A DNA stretch of 23,274 bases from Rhizomucor pusillus (Eukaryota > Mucoromycota > Mucoromycetes > Mucorales > Lichtheimiaceae), in NCBI GenBank assembly GCA_900175165.2, contig FWWN02000342.1, positions 1 through 23,274 of the forward strand, in the 5' to 3' direction. The number at the start of each line of letters is the position of its first letter. Position 1 is the stretch's first letter. Below the pieces are notes generated by a model that saw only the letters and a program-made list of their open reading frames with translations, was not told where the DNA came from and made no database searches. The position numbers were made by a program, and so were the translations under genes. Below are positions 1-8,737 of the stretch, piece by piece.

Positions 1-136
1 CCCGAAGGCTCTTGCTGCTACGCTTCTGAGGACTCGTCTTGGGACTGACACCTGTTAGCTTCCTCTGGGCATGCAGAGCAGAGCTACCCCAACTGGTCTT
101 CCCAAGGTCCGGCAGGGCAGAGCCCACGAAGGGCAT
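1..136 (-). CDS. 5' end of an unidentified gene (partial, runs off left edge)
   Basis: An ATG at 136-134 on the minus strand opens a frame of 45 codons that is still open at base 1. The encoded N-terminus starts MPFVGSALPDLGKTSW and then becomes basic and serine/proline-rich (Q24-R45). I do not recognise the protein. Support for a real start is contextual: a CT-rich leader lies directly upstream (about 137-180), and a TATAAA box lies about 55 bases before the ATG on the same strand. The stretch is also GC-richer than the AT-rich DNA that follows. The rest of the gene is outside the window, so no function can be given. It could instead be a spurious short frame, since 45 codons is not long. 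Confidence 0.45.
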   Translation of the reverse strand, partial: MPFVGSALPDLGKTSWGSSALHAQRKLTGVSPKTSPQKRSSKSLR

Positions 137-190
137 ATAGCGTCGGGGATAAGGAAAAGAAAAGAGAGAGGTCGAGAGGCAGACGCCCCG

Positions 191-196
191 TTTATA
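191..196 (-). promoter_or_regulatory. TATA box of the left-edge gene
   Basis: The minus strand reads TATAAA here, about 55 bases upstream of the ATG at 136, with a pyrimidine-rich leader in between. The spacing suits a fungal core promoter. The motif is short and could be chance. Confidence 0.35.
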
Positions 197-787
197 GTTT
201 TTGGGGGCAGTTGAGAAAAGATTTCGTAGAAAAAAGAAAAGTCATCCTATTCCTCTTTCTCTACATGTAAGATCGGCAAGATGGTTTGAAATAGGCGAAA
301 GGAAAGCCTTTTAAATACATACTTTGAAGCACTACCATGCAAATTTCTAGCTGCATTGGGCGGCAATGTAAAGAAAGATGATCTCCGCATGAAAATTCTG
401 TGCCTCGTACTTTCAACAATTCTTTGCGAAGAATGTTACCCTCAGATTGCATTCAAGAAAAAAGATTACTGTAAGAAAACTTTGTAGTGAAGATATGATC
501 CTAACGTATTCCACAATTTTGATTGCGATAATGTGTCTACTGAGAAGTCTTCCGTCCTGCAAACATCAACAGACTTATATCGTCTGCATCTGCATTCTGA
601 TCATGCTGGTGCTATCATCATTTTGCTTCTTATTACATACATACGTTCATACAACCATTCATGCAAACATTTACAGCAATACAGCAAAGAGTTTATTCAC
701 AAAAGGAGAGAATAATCAGTAATTACAAGCTTTTTGCAAGCAAACTAGGAGAGGAAGGAATGTTGTGGGGAATCACGAGCTAAACGC
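197..787. other. Gene-free gap
   Basis: AT-rich sequence between the left-edge gene and the 3' end of the Hsp20 gene. The reading frames here are short, leucine/isoleucine-rich by base composition and lack recognisable motifs. No tRNA-like A/B boxes, repeats or transposon ends were seen. The part next to 788 should hold the Hsp20 3' UTR. Confidence 0.5.
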
Positions 788-1276
788 TTATTCGATGGTA
801 ATCTTCTTGATTGGCTTGGCCTCAGCGTTCTTGGGCATGTCAATCATGAGGACACCGTTTTCGAACTTGGCCTGAATCTTGTCTCTGTCAATATTGTCGG
901 GCACAGAGAGCGATCGAGAGAAGAGGCCTTCGCGACGCTCTTGGTAGCGCACATTATCCTTGGTGTACTCGTTCGAGAACTTGCTTTCGGCCGAGATTGT
1001 CAGAGTGTCGCTGCTTAGGTCAATCTTGACGTCTTCCTTCTTGACACCAGGAAGCTCTGCATGCACATGCCAGGACTTGTCGGTTTCGTAGATATCAACG
1101 GCAGGAGAAATGGTATTGACTTGACCTCCGGCACGGCTTCCGCGTTCCCAGACATCCGTGGAGAACGGTCTCGTAAGCTGAGGGAAGTCTTGGTAAAAGT
1201 GGTTGAAGAGTTGGTTCATGCGACGTTCGAAGCGGTCCATGGGAGTACCAAAGCTGCCCCAGTTGATCATCGACAT
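788..1276 (-). CDS. Small heat-shock protein, Hsp20/alpha-crystallin family
   Basis: Single-exon gene for 162 residues, the usual size of fungal small heat-shock proteins. These are ATP-independent holdases that oligomerise and bind unfolding proteins in the cytosol. The N-terminal arm is aromatic and Met-rich (MSMINWGSFG...). The alpha-crystallin domain covers roughly residues 50-155 and contains the characteristic ELPGVKKEDVKIDL and FENGVLMIDMPK segments. The C-terminus KPIKKITIE carries the I-x-I motif that docks into the beta4/beta8 groove of a neighbouring subunit. I start at 1276 rather than the earlier in-frame ATG at 1345, because the extra 23 residues look like translated leader and the family start fits here; a second Met lies two codons further in. 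A TATA box and a heat-shock-element-like site lie upstream, consistent with heat induction. Confidence 0.95.
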   Translation of the reverse strand: MSMINWGSFGTPMDRFERRMNQLFNHFYQDFPQLTRPFSTDVWERGSRAGGQVNTISPAVDIYETDKSWHVHAELPGVKKEDVKIDLSSDTLTISAESKFSNEYTKDNVRYQERREGLFSRSLSVPDNIDRDKIQAKFENGVLMIDMPKNAEAKPIKKITIE

Positions 1277-1348
1277 TGTTGCTGTTGTTGACTGTTGATA
1301 GAGTACAGAACTTGATTGGGGTGCATCACCGCAGGCGAACTGCAATGC

Positions 1349-1356
1349 TTTATATA
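1349..1356 (-). promoter_or_regulatory. TATA box of the Hsp20 gene
   Basis: The minus strand reads TATATAAA, about 73 bases upstream of the chosen Hsp20 ATG. This also argues against the ATG at 1345, which would leave almost no room for a 5' UTR. Confidence 0.55.
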
Positions 1357-1430
1357 TTTCTCGAGCTGTTCATGCGGAGATTCAATTTGTCGCATGAATT
1401 TGCCACTGAAGGCGAGCATACTCCACAATT

Positions 1431-1443
1431 TTCTCGCAACTTC
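1431..1443. promoter_or_regulatory. Candidate heat-shock element
   Basis: The sequence TTCTCGCAACTTC fits the alternating TTCnnGAAnnTTC heat-shock-factor site with one mismatch (GCA for GAA). It lies about 75-95 bases upstream of the Hsp20 TATA box. A weaker array (TTC, GAG, TTC) lies at about 1358-1371 with imperfect spacing. Binding by Hsf1 is inferred from the pattern and the downstream gene. Confidence 0.4.
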
Positions 1444-2408
1444 CTTTGCTCCTCATCAAACAATTGGCCCGTTCACATCCATGTGATTACGAAATGGTAC
1501 AAGCATCAACTACGAGTTTCCAGTAGCTTCTCGCAGATACATGGCATAAATGATGCATTAATTCTGTAATTCTTATGTAATGATATACACTGAATGCAAC
1601 TGAAGATGGCCATTAGTCATCCAGGAACTTCCATTGATTTACTATCACAAGCTGGTCGTTTACATACAAGACTTTAATTTGACTAAGCATGTATACTTTG
1701 TGTAACATTGGACTGTTTTAACTTTCAAAGATTCGAGCGAGTTTTGTTTCTTGCCAGACAAAAGACCGCAAGCCCTTTCGCAGGATGCCTAATAAACCAT
1801 GAAAGCATTTACATTTATACGCTTCCACCATATTCTACCATTTTGCTTTGTAAACTCTTAAGCTAATTATTAAGTATTCATATATTTTTTAGCTTTCTAC
1901 TAGACGCCAAGCACATCACTTTGCTTGTTGTAGCTACCAGTTGGTAAGCTGCGGCAAATATCAAGGTTCAAGACGGAAGACAGTTGATCACTTTGATTTT
2001 TATCGGTTGTACCGTTCTACTTTGAATTTCACAAATTGATATTTTGAAGTAGGCCTTCCAAGAACAACATAATTATATCATGCACAGTATTCATGACGAT
2101 GTAAACTTGCGTAATTTACATGTCAACTTATAGTGAAATCATAACTTCTGGCAAGAGCTTTGGGAATCATTTATATGTATCCTGCAATTGACTATCTTGC
2201 TAATAAGGTTCACATTCAAATACATAGTGATCTTCATGTATTAGATGTTACGCACATACTTCTGTAAATTCAAAGTTTTCAAGAGGAGACTCGTTCATTG
2301 TGGACAACGTTCCCAGCCAGAGGATCTGAAGAATCGCAACGTTTGACCCGTACTTTCGGAAATGAAAAGCATGAAAGCAATTTTTGTCCCTCTTTTGCAT
2401 TTTCATAT
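1444..2408. other. Gene-free region between divergent genes
   Basis: AT-rich, with no convincing coding frame, RNA gene or repeat. It must contain the distal Hsp20 promoter and the promoter and 5' UTR of the glycosyltransferase. An in-frame upstream ATG at 2298 precedes the chosen glycosyltransferase start. Confidence 0.5.
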
Positions 2409-3513
2409 ATGGCCAGCGACACTGTCAAGGGACCAAGTCGAAGACGACCGGGGCTTGTCGTTATTTTGACGCTCGTGTCGCTAGCTGCCTTGGTATTCCT
2501 ACTTCAGCTGTTTGCATCTCCAGAGTGCAATCTACTCTACGAATTACCACTCTCTGGCGACGGATTACCGGACAGCCTCAACACGCAGGCAGCGACGCAA
2601 TTTCAAGGCGTCTCTTTCGACAACTTCAATCAAGAAAACGCAGAGAACACAAGCAGCAACGTATTGTTATTGTCTCTCTTATACCCGTCAGACGTTGCTC
2701 AGTTTGATGACTTCGTAAAGCTCATCCGCAATCTCGATTATCCAAAGTCTCGACTTTCTATCGCCTTTCTCCTTGTTAACCCGGTCCCGACGACCTTGCA
2801 TGCTATCCGACAGCACATCCAGCACGCGCACCTCGGTTTTCCATCGAGATTCTATTCAAAAACATTCGATCACAACCTCGTTGCACTGGGCGACGAACCG
2901 ATCTTTGAGCTACAACCGCTGTGGCTATCATCAAAAGCACGCGCACGCAATTATCTTTTACAGACCGCACTCACCAAGGATTACGACTATGTGTTGTGGC
3001 TAGAACCATCACTTTCCGAAATTCCACAGAGTCTTGTGCAGGATCTCATCGAAACCAACGCAGATATAGTTGCGCCGAATGTGATGAAACGTTTGGATGG
3101 CGCCGACGAATGGGGCTTTGACCGACGGAACTGGCAAGAAACTGAACTGTCGAAATCATTGCATGGAAGTGTGCCCGAGGATTTCGTTTTTATGGAAGGC
3201 AAGTTTCCCCCCATCTAAATCCCTTCATGCTATTTGCAATATTTTCACTGACAATATATCTATAGGCTGGGTCGAGCTTACAACACATCATTTTCTCATG
3301 ATCGACATGCCAACGGACACGCAGGTCAAAGTCCCATTGGATGGTGTAGGCTCCACCTGCTTGCTTGTGAAAGCAAGTATACACCGTGAAGGCATCAATT
3401 TCCCACCGTATCCGTTCCATCACCAAATTGATTCTGAAGGACTTGCGAAAGCGGCCAACGCAGCCGGGTATGAAGTTGCAGGATTACCGGGTTACAAAGT
3501 GTACGTACGATAA
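2409..3513 (+). CDS. Anp1/Mnn9/Van1-family Golgi glycosyltransferase, DxD motif missing
   Basis: Two exons (2409-3198, 3266-3513) encode 345 residues. The family builds the alpha-1,6-mannan backbone in the cis-Golgi as type II membrane proteins. A hydrophobic anchor lies at about residues 14-35, followed by a stem and the lumenal domain. Family signatures are clear: ARARNYLL, YDYVLWL, IVAPNVMKR, PLDGVGSTCLLVKASIHREG and SEGLAKAANAAGYEVAGLPGYKVYV. The 67-bp intron uses a GC donor (G|GCAAGT) and TATAG acceptor with a CTGAC branch site; only this splice keeps frame into the second half. Oddly, the place where Mnn9-type enzymes have W-R-D-A-D reads W-L-E-P-S (residues 197-201), so the metal-binding DxD is absent. 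It may be a divergent or non-catalytic subunit. The start at 2409 puts the anchor near the N-terminus; an in-frame ATG at 2298 would add 37 residues. Confidence 0.9.
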
Positions 3514-3680
3514 CGTAAAGCCACATACATATTTCAAAGTGGATGTTCTTTTTCTTTCTGTTCTTTCTATTTACAACATGTATAATACGGGTATGAAGTA
3601 ATATATATATTTGTTCAATATCTGGCACTCGTCGCTGCGTTCTAGAGGCCTGCCTTGCTAAAACCAGTGATGCAATATCT

Positions 3681-5654
3681 TTAATCAATGTAGATCGCAT
3701 TTTCGATGCTCGATCCGGGAACGGTAGAATCGGCGAGACGAGGTCGTTTGGGTTTTCGCTCGTCAGCATCCATTTGAGGGACTTTTTGTTGCTTATCTGA
3801 GGACGACTCGTCTTTTAAATTGTCCGTTCGTTCTTTGAGCGGTTTCAGTCTGTCAGGTGAAAGCTTTGGGTATATGTCCTCGTCCTCTGGCCAAGTCCAC
3901 GTGCCACTTTCGCTTGAACTAGATAGCATGGAATCCGTATTCCTTTTCCTTCTACGTTCTAGGTGCCTTTCTCGCCATCTCTGAGCGAAGAGCTCGTATT
4001 TCGACAATGTTTTTCCTTGCATGTCTTTGTTATCCACAGCTATTTCCTTTTTCTCCTTTGACAAACCGATAAAATTCTCTTCAAACTCCTTGTTGTCGCT
4101 TAGAGAACCTTTGGTGACGCTGGACGCTATTGACATGCGATCTGATGAATTACAATCGGTGCTGCTGCTGCTTTCATTGCTTATCGCTTTGCTGCTACTG
4201 CAATCTTCAGTTGATGCATCTAGCATGGCACCGTGCGACCGAATGTGACTTAGCATATACTCTGCCGTGGTCCATTTCTTGCCATGGGCTACGATAGGCG
4301 TAAATCGTTTCGGCTTTATGGCTTTGCAAAAGTCAACTATTTCTGCAAACGACGAGTGGAAGGAATAAGGCAGCGTCTATTGACGAGTGAGTTTCGTTGG
4401 TCCCGATCGAGGCATTTTACCGTGCAACTTACAATCCGGTTTGGCACTGGACAGCTTTTTGGAAAATCTGTGCGCAAAATATGGCTGACAGGATCAAGTG
4501 CTCTAACGTGATCGCCTGTTACCGGAACAGGGTGGATAGTCGTTGTCCTGTAACTATGTCGTCTGCAGTCATTTCGCCATTGGCAAGAATGGAATCTTGA
4601 TTCGTCTGCAATTGTCGAAAATATCTGTGCATAAATGGGATTTAAAGCAGAGTAGAGCTTGTATCGCTCAGGTGATACGTGAATCTATCGTAATTTTAAG
4701 CAAACGTTGCATATATATACTTTCAGAGCGTGCTTCTACCTTTGTGTTGTATTTTTCCGCCACAGCAATCCACAGTTCTTCAAATCCAAAAGTCCAGAAA
4801 TCAAGGTAGATGTGGTGATTATCTGGTAGAGACTCAATAGTTTCAACCAAGGCATCTATGGAACGATCCTTTCGTTGTTGGAAAATCCATAGTTAGAAAG
4901 ATCCATTTGTAGCAGCTAGTATCTATAAAATTCTTACCTTGGTAATGAATTCTCGAGTTTGCGGATCACAATGCGTTGTATCCATGTACAAGTGATCGAT
5001 TGTTTTTCCTTCCAAAATACTGGCGATTTCGTCAACAAAGTCCGGTTCAGCTCTTACATCACCTTAGAATAAAACGAAAAAAATGAGCTTCTCCTTATCC
5101 ACTCGTGTGCAGGCATCCAATGTCAGACTAGTCTAAGTACCGGTATAAAGGATATTTCCATGGCAACCCTCGATAAGAATCCTAGGCAATGTTGTAAAAT
5201 TATCAGTCCTCTTGTTTGCGACATGGAAATACGAGACATTACATGACTGCTCCGGGGCAATGATTCGCAGGCAAGTAAGTTACATTGACTTTGCCATATT
5301 CCAAGGTATCCAAGACGAACGGTTCCAATAACGGAGACGTCTGCAGGCAACCGCGCAGGTGCTCAAACTTGTTCCTGGAAGACTTGCTCTTGTCTTTGAG
5401 ACGTAGCAATATGTCTGCAGTTGTGTCTGAGCAATGGACTTTGTGAAGGAATTGAGGTGCGTCCAAGCCTTGGGTGTGGTCTGTAGTGCGAGGCAACAAG
5501 ATTTAGAAATGTCAGGAACCAAGCGTTCACTAGTGTTTGCATAGTTACCGGCGTGGACGTGGGTTAGAAAGTAGTAGCGAACATTGGCGCGTGGCGTGAA
5601 ACGGTCAACTGCTATGGAAGGGTACTCCCGTAGTTGGCCGTCAAAAGTGCTCAT
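3681..5654 (-). CDS. DCLRE1C: Artemis/SNM1-type metallo-beta-lactamase/beta-CASP nuclease
   Basis: Seven exons (5654-5549, 5480-5243, 5181-5141, 5062-4938, 4868-4740, 4684-4433, 4376-3681) encode 528 residues. The start MSTFDGQLREYPSIAVDRF resembles Artemis more than Apollo or Pso2. The metallo-beta-lactamase motifs are intact: HVHADH (H32, H34, D36, H37), NHCPG (H109) and YTGD (D130). The beta-CASP motifs follow: A at D156 in MDTTHCDP, B at H304 in SFHSS, and C at V326, the valine typical of DNA-acting members. The family cuts DNA hairpins and overhangs in end joining and cross-link repair. After about residue 340 the tail is Ser/Asp/Glu/Lys-rich and low-complexity, as in Artemis, and ends SSIENAIYID. 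The introns are 55-78 bp and all phases agree. The 3' end faces the glycosyltransferase gene across 167 bp. Family assignment is firm; orthology to Artemis is likely rather than proven. Confidence 0.9.
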
Positions 5655-5834
5655 ACAGATAAGGCCAAAACGGACAAGTGAGTTGGTTCGTGCGCACGCG
5701 TGCGCGACCACCATACAGAAAAAAATTGAATGATGCTCCGATAGATCACTGCTAAATGGGAGGATTTCTTGTATTACTGAAGAACAAACCGTAATAGAAA
5801 TACACGTAATGGGTATCAAATTCATGTTGCTATT

Positions 5835-7494
5835 CTAAGATGATGATGATGATGATGCCGGTACGGAAGATGTCGGTACAGCGTTTATGTGTGTACTCAT
5901 AGCTTTTACGGCTCTGATCCGACTTTTCCATCGCTCAAATGTGCCACGCAGAGCCCATTCCATAACGCCTTCCTTCCACACAAGGTCATGTCCTTCTCCA
6001 TCGAGTATTTTTAGCCGGACGTCGCGAAGCCCATTTGCTAATGCTTCGATGGCTCGCAACGGGATAAGGCCGTCCTTGTCGCCCCAGACAGCCGTTACTG
6101 CCATTTTGATATCCGAGTAATTAAACCCGAATGAGTGATATTTTTCCAGAGCGATCAAGACATCGAGCAATTGGCCTTGGCTGTGTGGCTCGCTCATGCG
6201 CAGCTGGTTCATGGCAAAATACAAGGACATGTGTCGAGGCCTGACAGCGTGTCGAAGTGGTCGATGTGGTGGGAAGTCGGTGGGAAGATCGAAACTGTCT
6301 TCTTCCAAGGATGCAAGGAGCTCGTCTTCTTCCATGGCTGTCATCCACGATACATCCGTCATGCTCCGCTTTCCTGGACTCGTGGCTTCACTGGATCGAG
6401 GTGATGTTTCCGAAAATGTACTTCTATGATCTGCTTCGTCTTGCGTTGACGTTGCTGCTATCGCTGTGTTGTTTTCCTTGGACATTGGCGGTGCAGTTTT
6501 GTTAAACATCCACATTACATCGAGTGCAAGAGAGACTGTTCGTGTGACGAGCGCTGCAGGCAGTCTCCTTGACCATTTGAACGTATTAGCAACATAAGTG
6601 GAAACCCACGGTGATATTAGGAATAAAGGACCGAGGACGCGGCTCGGATAACTATGCGCTACTGCCATGGCAAATACTGTTCCGACAGACTGAGCGATGA
6701 TGCTGAAACGACGGATATTAAGATGGTCTGCCAATTGAATGATGACTTCTGCAATTTGTGGTGCCATAAAGAGAATAAATTGTCAATTCCTTTCTTAGAA
6801 TCCCGTCCCATGAATCGGATCGACTAAAAACCCCACCTGCCCACGCTATTGCATTGAACTCTTGAGCATTGCATTCTTCACTTAGTCCGTATCTACGAGC
6901 ACAAGAAGGTTTAGAGGCTAACAGCCATTAGACTAAAAACAACTGCGCTTACCCTGGACGCTCAGGCCAAATCATGTGAATATTGTATCGAATTGCAAGT
7001 TCTTCAAACATAACACCAACGAGTCGAGTACAACCGTGACCGCCGATGACGAACGCTGGATGTCCATCTGGCGGACCGTACTCGGCAAACCCGACCTTGA
7101 CCGACTTCAGTTTTCCACCAGGATACTGGAATGTCTGATGTATTCTCGACTCTCTGAGTATATCAACACGTGGTACACGAGCAAAAGCAGCGGTGGTAGG
7201 GCTTAGTGGCGAACGAGTGCTGCTGCTGCTGCTGCTGCTCTGACTGCTGGTCAGCGACGGTGGCGACAGCGGCATACGATGCGGTAGCGATGGTGAGGAA
7301 GGAATGGACGTGCTGGTGGATACTCTGCCGGGTTTGGTGCTGGTGGTGCCATCTCGACGAGCAGTAGTTACTACTCGTTGCTTTGAATCGTTGCCAGGTA
7401 AAGGTGTGGAGTGGGATCCGGTTACAACGAACGTGGATTTTGCAGGATCGCCGTCGAGAAACTCAAAAGACAATGGGTCCTCCCCGGCCTGCAT
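5835..7494 (-). CDS. Alpha/beta hydrolase with serine-rich extensions
   Basis: Three exons (7494-6953, 6892-6837, 6748-5835) encode 503 residues. The first 105 residues are low-complexity Ser/Thr/Pro, with a run of seven serines. The hydrolase fold begins near residue 120. The oxyanion-loop segment GGHGCTR is at 151-157. The nucleophile elbow is A-Q-S-V-G with S220, where most relatives have G-x-S-x-G. The catalytic acid is probably D425 in WGDKDGLIP, and the base H453 in EGHDLVW. An acidic, Ser-rich insert lies at about 265-345 in the lid region. The protein ends in six serines encoded by a triplet repeat. Substrate is unknown; lipid or ester hydrolysis is a guess from the fold. The middle exon is only 56 nt, but both its junctions keep frame and restore the strand between the oxyanion loop and the elbow. 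The stop lies 180 bp upstream of the Artemis-like start on the same strand. Confidence 0.87.
5838..5855 (-). repeat. Triplet repeat encoding the terminal poly-serine
   Basis: On the minus strand (TCA)5 TCT runs directly into the TAG stop of the alpha/beta hydrolase, coding for six serines. Length changes here would alter the C-terminus without breaking the frame. Confidence 0.8.
7218..7238 (-). repeat. (TGC)7 triplet repeat encoding poly-serine
   Basis: Seven perfect TGC units on the plus strand, read as AGC serine codons in the N-terminal low-complexity region of the alpha/beta hydrolase. A likely site of length polymorphism between strains. Confidence 0.85.
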
Positions 7495-7765
7495 TCGGTC
7501 GTTGCTTATTAGCTTTTTGGTTTTTAGTGTGGAAAAGGAAAGTACAAGTTCCTTCCAGGTACAGCTTGTTCTTCATTGCCCGATATCCATGCAAATTGAT
7601 CGCGTATTGCCAAACTCAGTTGCTGAAAATATGTGCATCTGTTTACTCTACATCTCAGGTCTTTGGTCTGAGCTTGCCAGCGTCAATATTGTGGCATGCG
7701 CTTTATTATGCTTGGTAGTTTTACAGTTATGATTTAGATAGATATTACAAGTAGCCGAAAAGTTA

Positions 7766-8737
7766 CTAGTTTACAAGAGGTTGCACGATTTGATGTTCGT
7801 CTGCTGTTGGTTTGCTCTGCCTTTTGAGCCATTGCAACGACGCGGACATCCGGTGGACACTTGATCTCTTCCGCTTTCGGCCGGCTTGCGCTGTGGAAGC
7901 AGTAGGACATGCAGATTTGAAAAGAGTGGATACGTGCACTGCGATGAACGCAGCTGTGAAATATATGTCATTTTTGGGTTTTGTTGATGAAAAAGACGAC
8001 GATAGTGCTGATGACCAAGATGCACTTCTGGATGCTGCGTCTGCCTGTGCAAAAGTGCTGACGAGGTAGCCAAGTTGCCACAATGGTTGGTTAGTTGGAA
8101 GCAACCTTTCGTCCGACGTGACAAGTTGAGATCCGGTGCGTTCAACGCGCAGCGATTTTGTCTTTTTGGTAATAGCAACGCTTGGTCCGTAATGGGCGGC
8201 GGCGGGGATGTCGACGTGACACACAAACTCGTTGTTACCATCGCCGCTGCTGTGATCTTCACGAGCAACTTGCTCACCGGTGCTATCGTTTGCTTCTAGC
8301 AATATCCGATAATTCACACTTCGTAGGATAGGAACAGCGGCATAGTGAGTGTGCTTGTATCTTCTTGGACGAGTATCGCTGGCAACAAATGTGGCAACGC
8401 CGTCATTCATGTTGTATTTGCAGAAAGAATAATGTGTTGTTGTTTTGCCTCTTCCTTCTTGGTCCACCACGGTGGTCAATTGGAATTTCGACAGCATAAT
8501 GGGTACAGTTATGCATTTGAGACGATGGGAGAACTCTGAAATAGTGTGCAGCGATGCAACTTCGATGCCGGGCAGGCTCAGAATGTAAATGATCAATTCG
8601 TCAGGAAGGCGCTCCAGCAATGCGGTCCGTTCGTCATTTGTCATATGTGAGCAGGGTTGCTGCGATGTATCTGCCCTTGGAAATGGCTTTCCAATCCCAA
8701 ACATAGAGTGCGGTATCCGTCGTAACAAGTCCAGCAT
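7766..8737 (-). CDS. F-box protein
   Basis: Single-exon gene for 323 residues. Residues about 39-82 (starting ALLERLPDELIIYILSL and ending near KCITVPIML) match the F-box, the Skp1-binding domain of SCF ubiquitin ligases: the LP-x-E-L-x-x-x-I-L core is clear, and the second half has a typical hydrophobic helix pattern. Beyond it I see no WD40, leucine-rich or kelch repeats. There is a basic patch near AGRKRKRSS (about residue 288) that could be a nuclear signal. Substrate recognition is therefore unknown. An in-frame ATG at M32 just before the F-box is an alternative start. Expansion of orphan F-box proteins is common in Mucoromycota (general knowledge). The gene lies 271 bp upstream of the hydrolase on the same strand. 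Confidence 0.75.
   Translation of the reverse strand: MLDLLRRIPHSMFGIGKPFPRADTSQQPCSHMTNDERTALLERLPDELIIYILSLPGIEVASLHTISEFSHRLKCITVPIMLSKFQLTTVVDQEGRGKTTTHYSFCKYNMNDGVATFVASDTRPRRYKHTHYAAVPILRSVNYRILLEANDSTGEQVAREDHSSGDGNNEFVCHVDIPAAAHYGPSVAITKKTKSLRVERTGSQLVTSDERLLPTNQPLWQLGYLVSTFAQADAASRSASWSSALSSSFSSTKPKNDIYFTAAFIAVHVSTLFKSACPTASTAQAGRKRKRSSVHRMSASLQWLKRQSKPTADEHQIVQPLVN

Noticed and set aside
447..722. 91-codon plus-strand frame with hydrophobic stretches
   Set aside because: AT-rich intergenic DNA naturally translates to Ile/Leu/Cys/Tyr; no promoter, splice partner or motif.
7304..7732. 142-codon plus-strand frame opposite the hydrolase N-terminus
   Set aside because: Shadow of the Ser/Thr/Pro-rich coding strand; the minus-strand gene explains the region.
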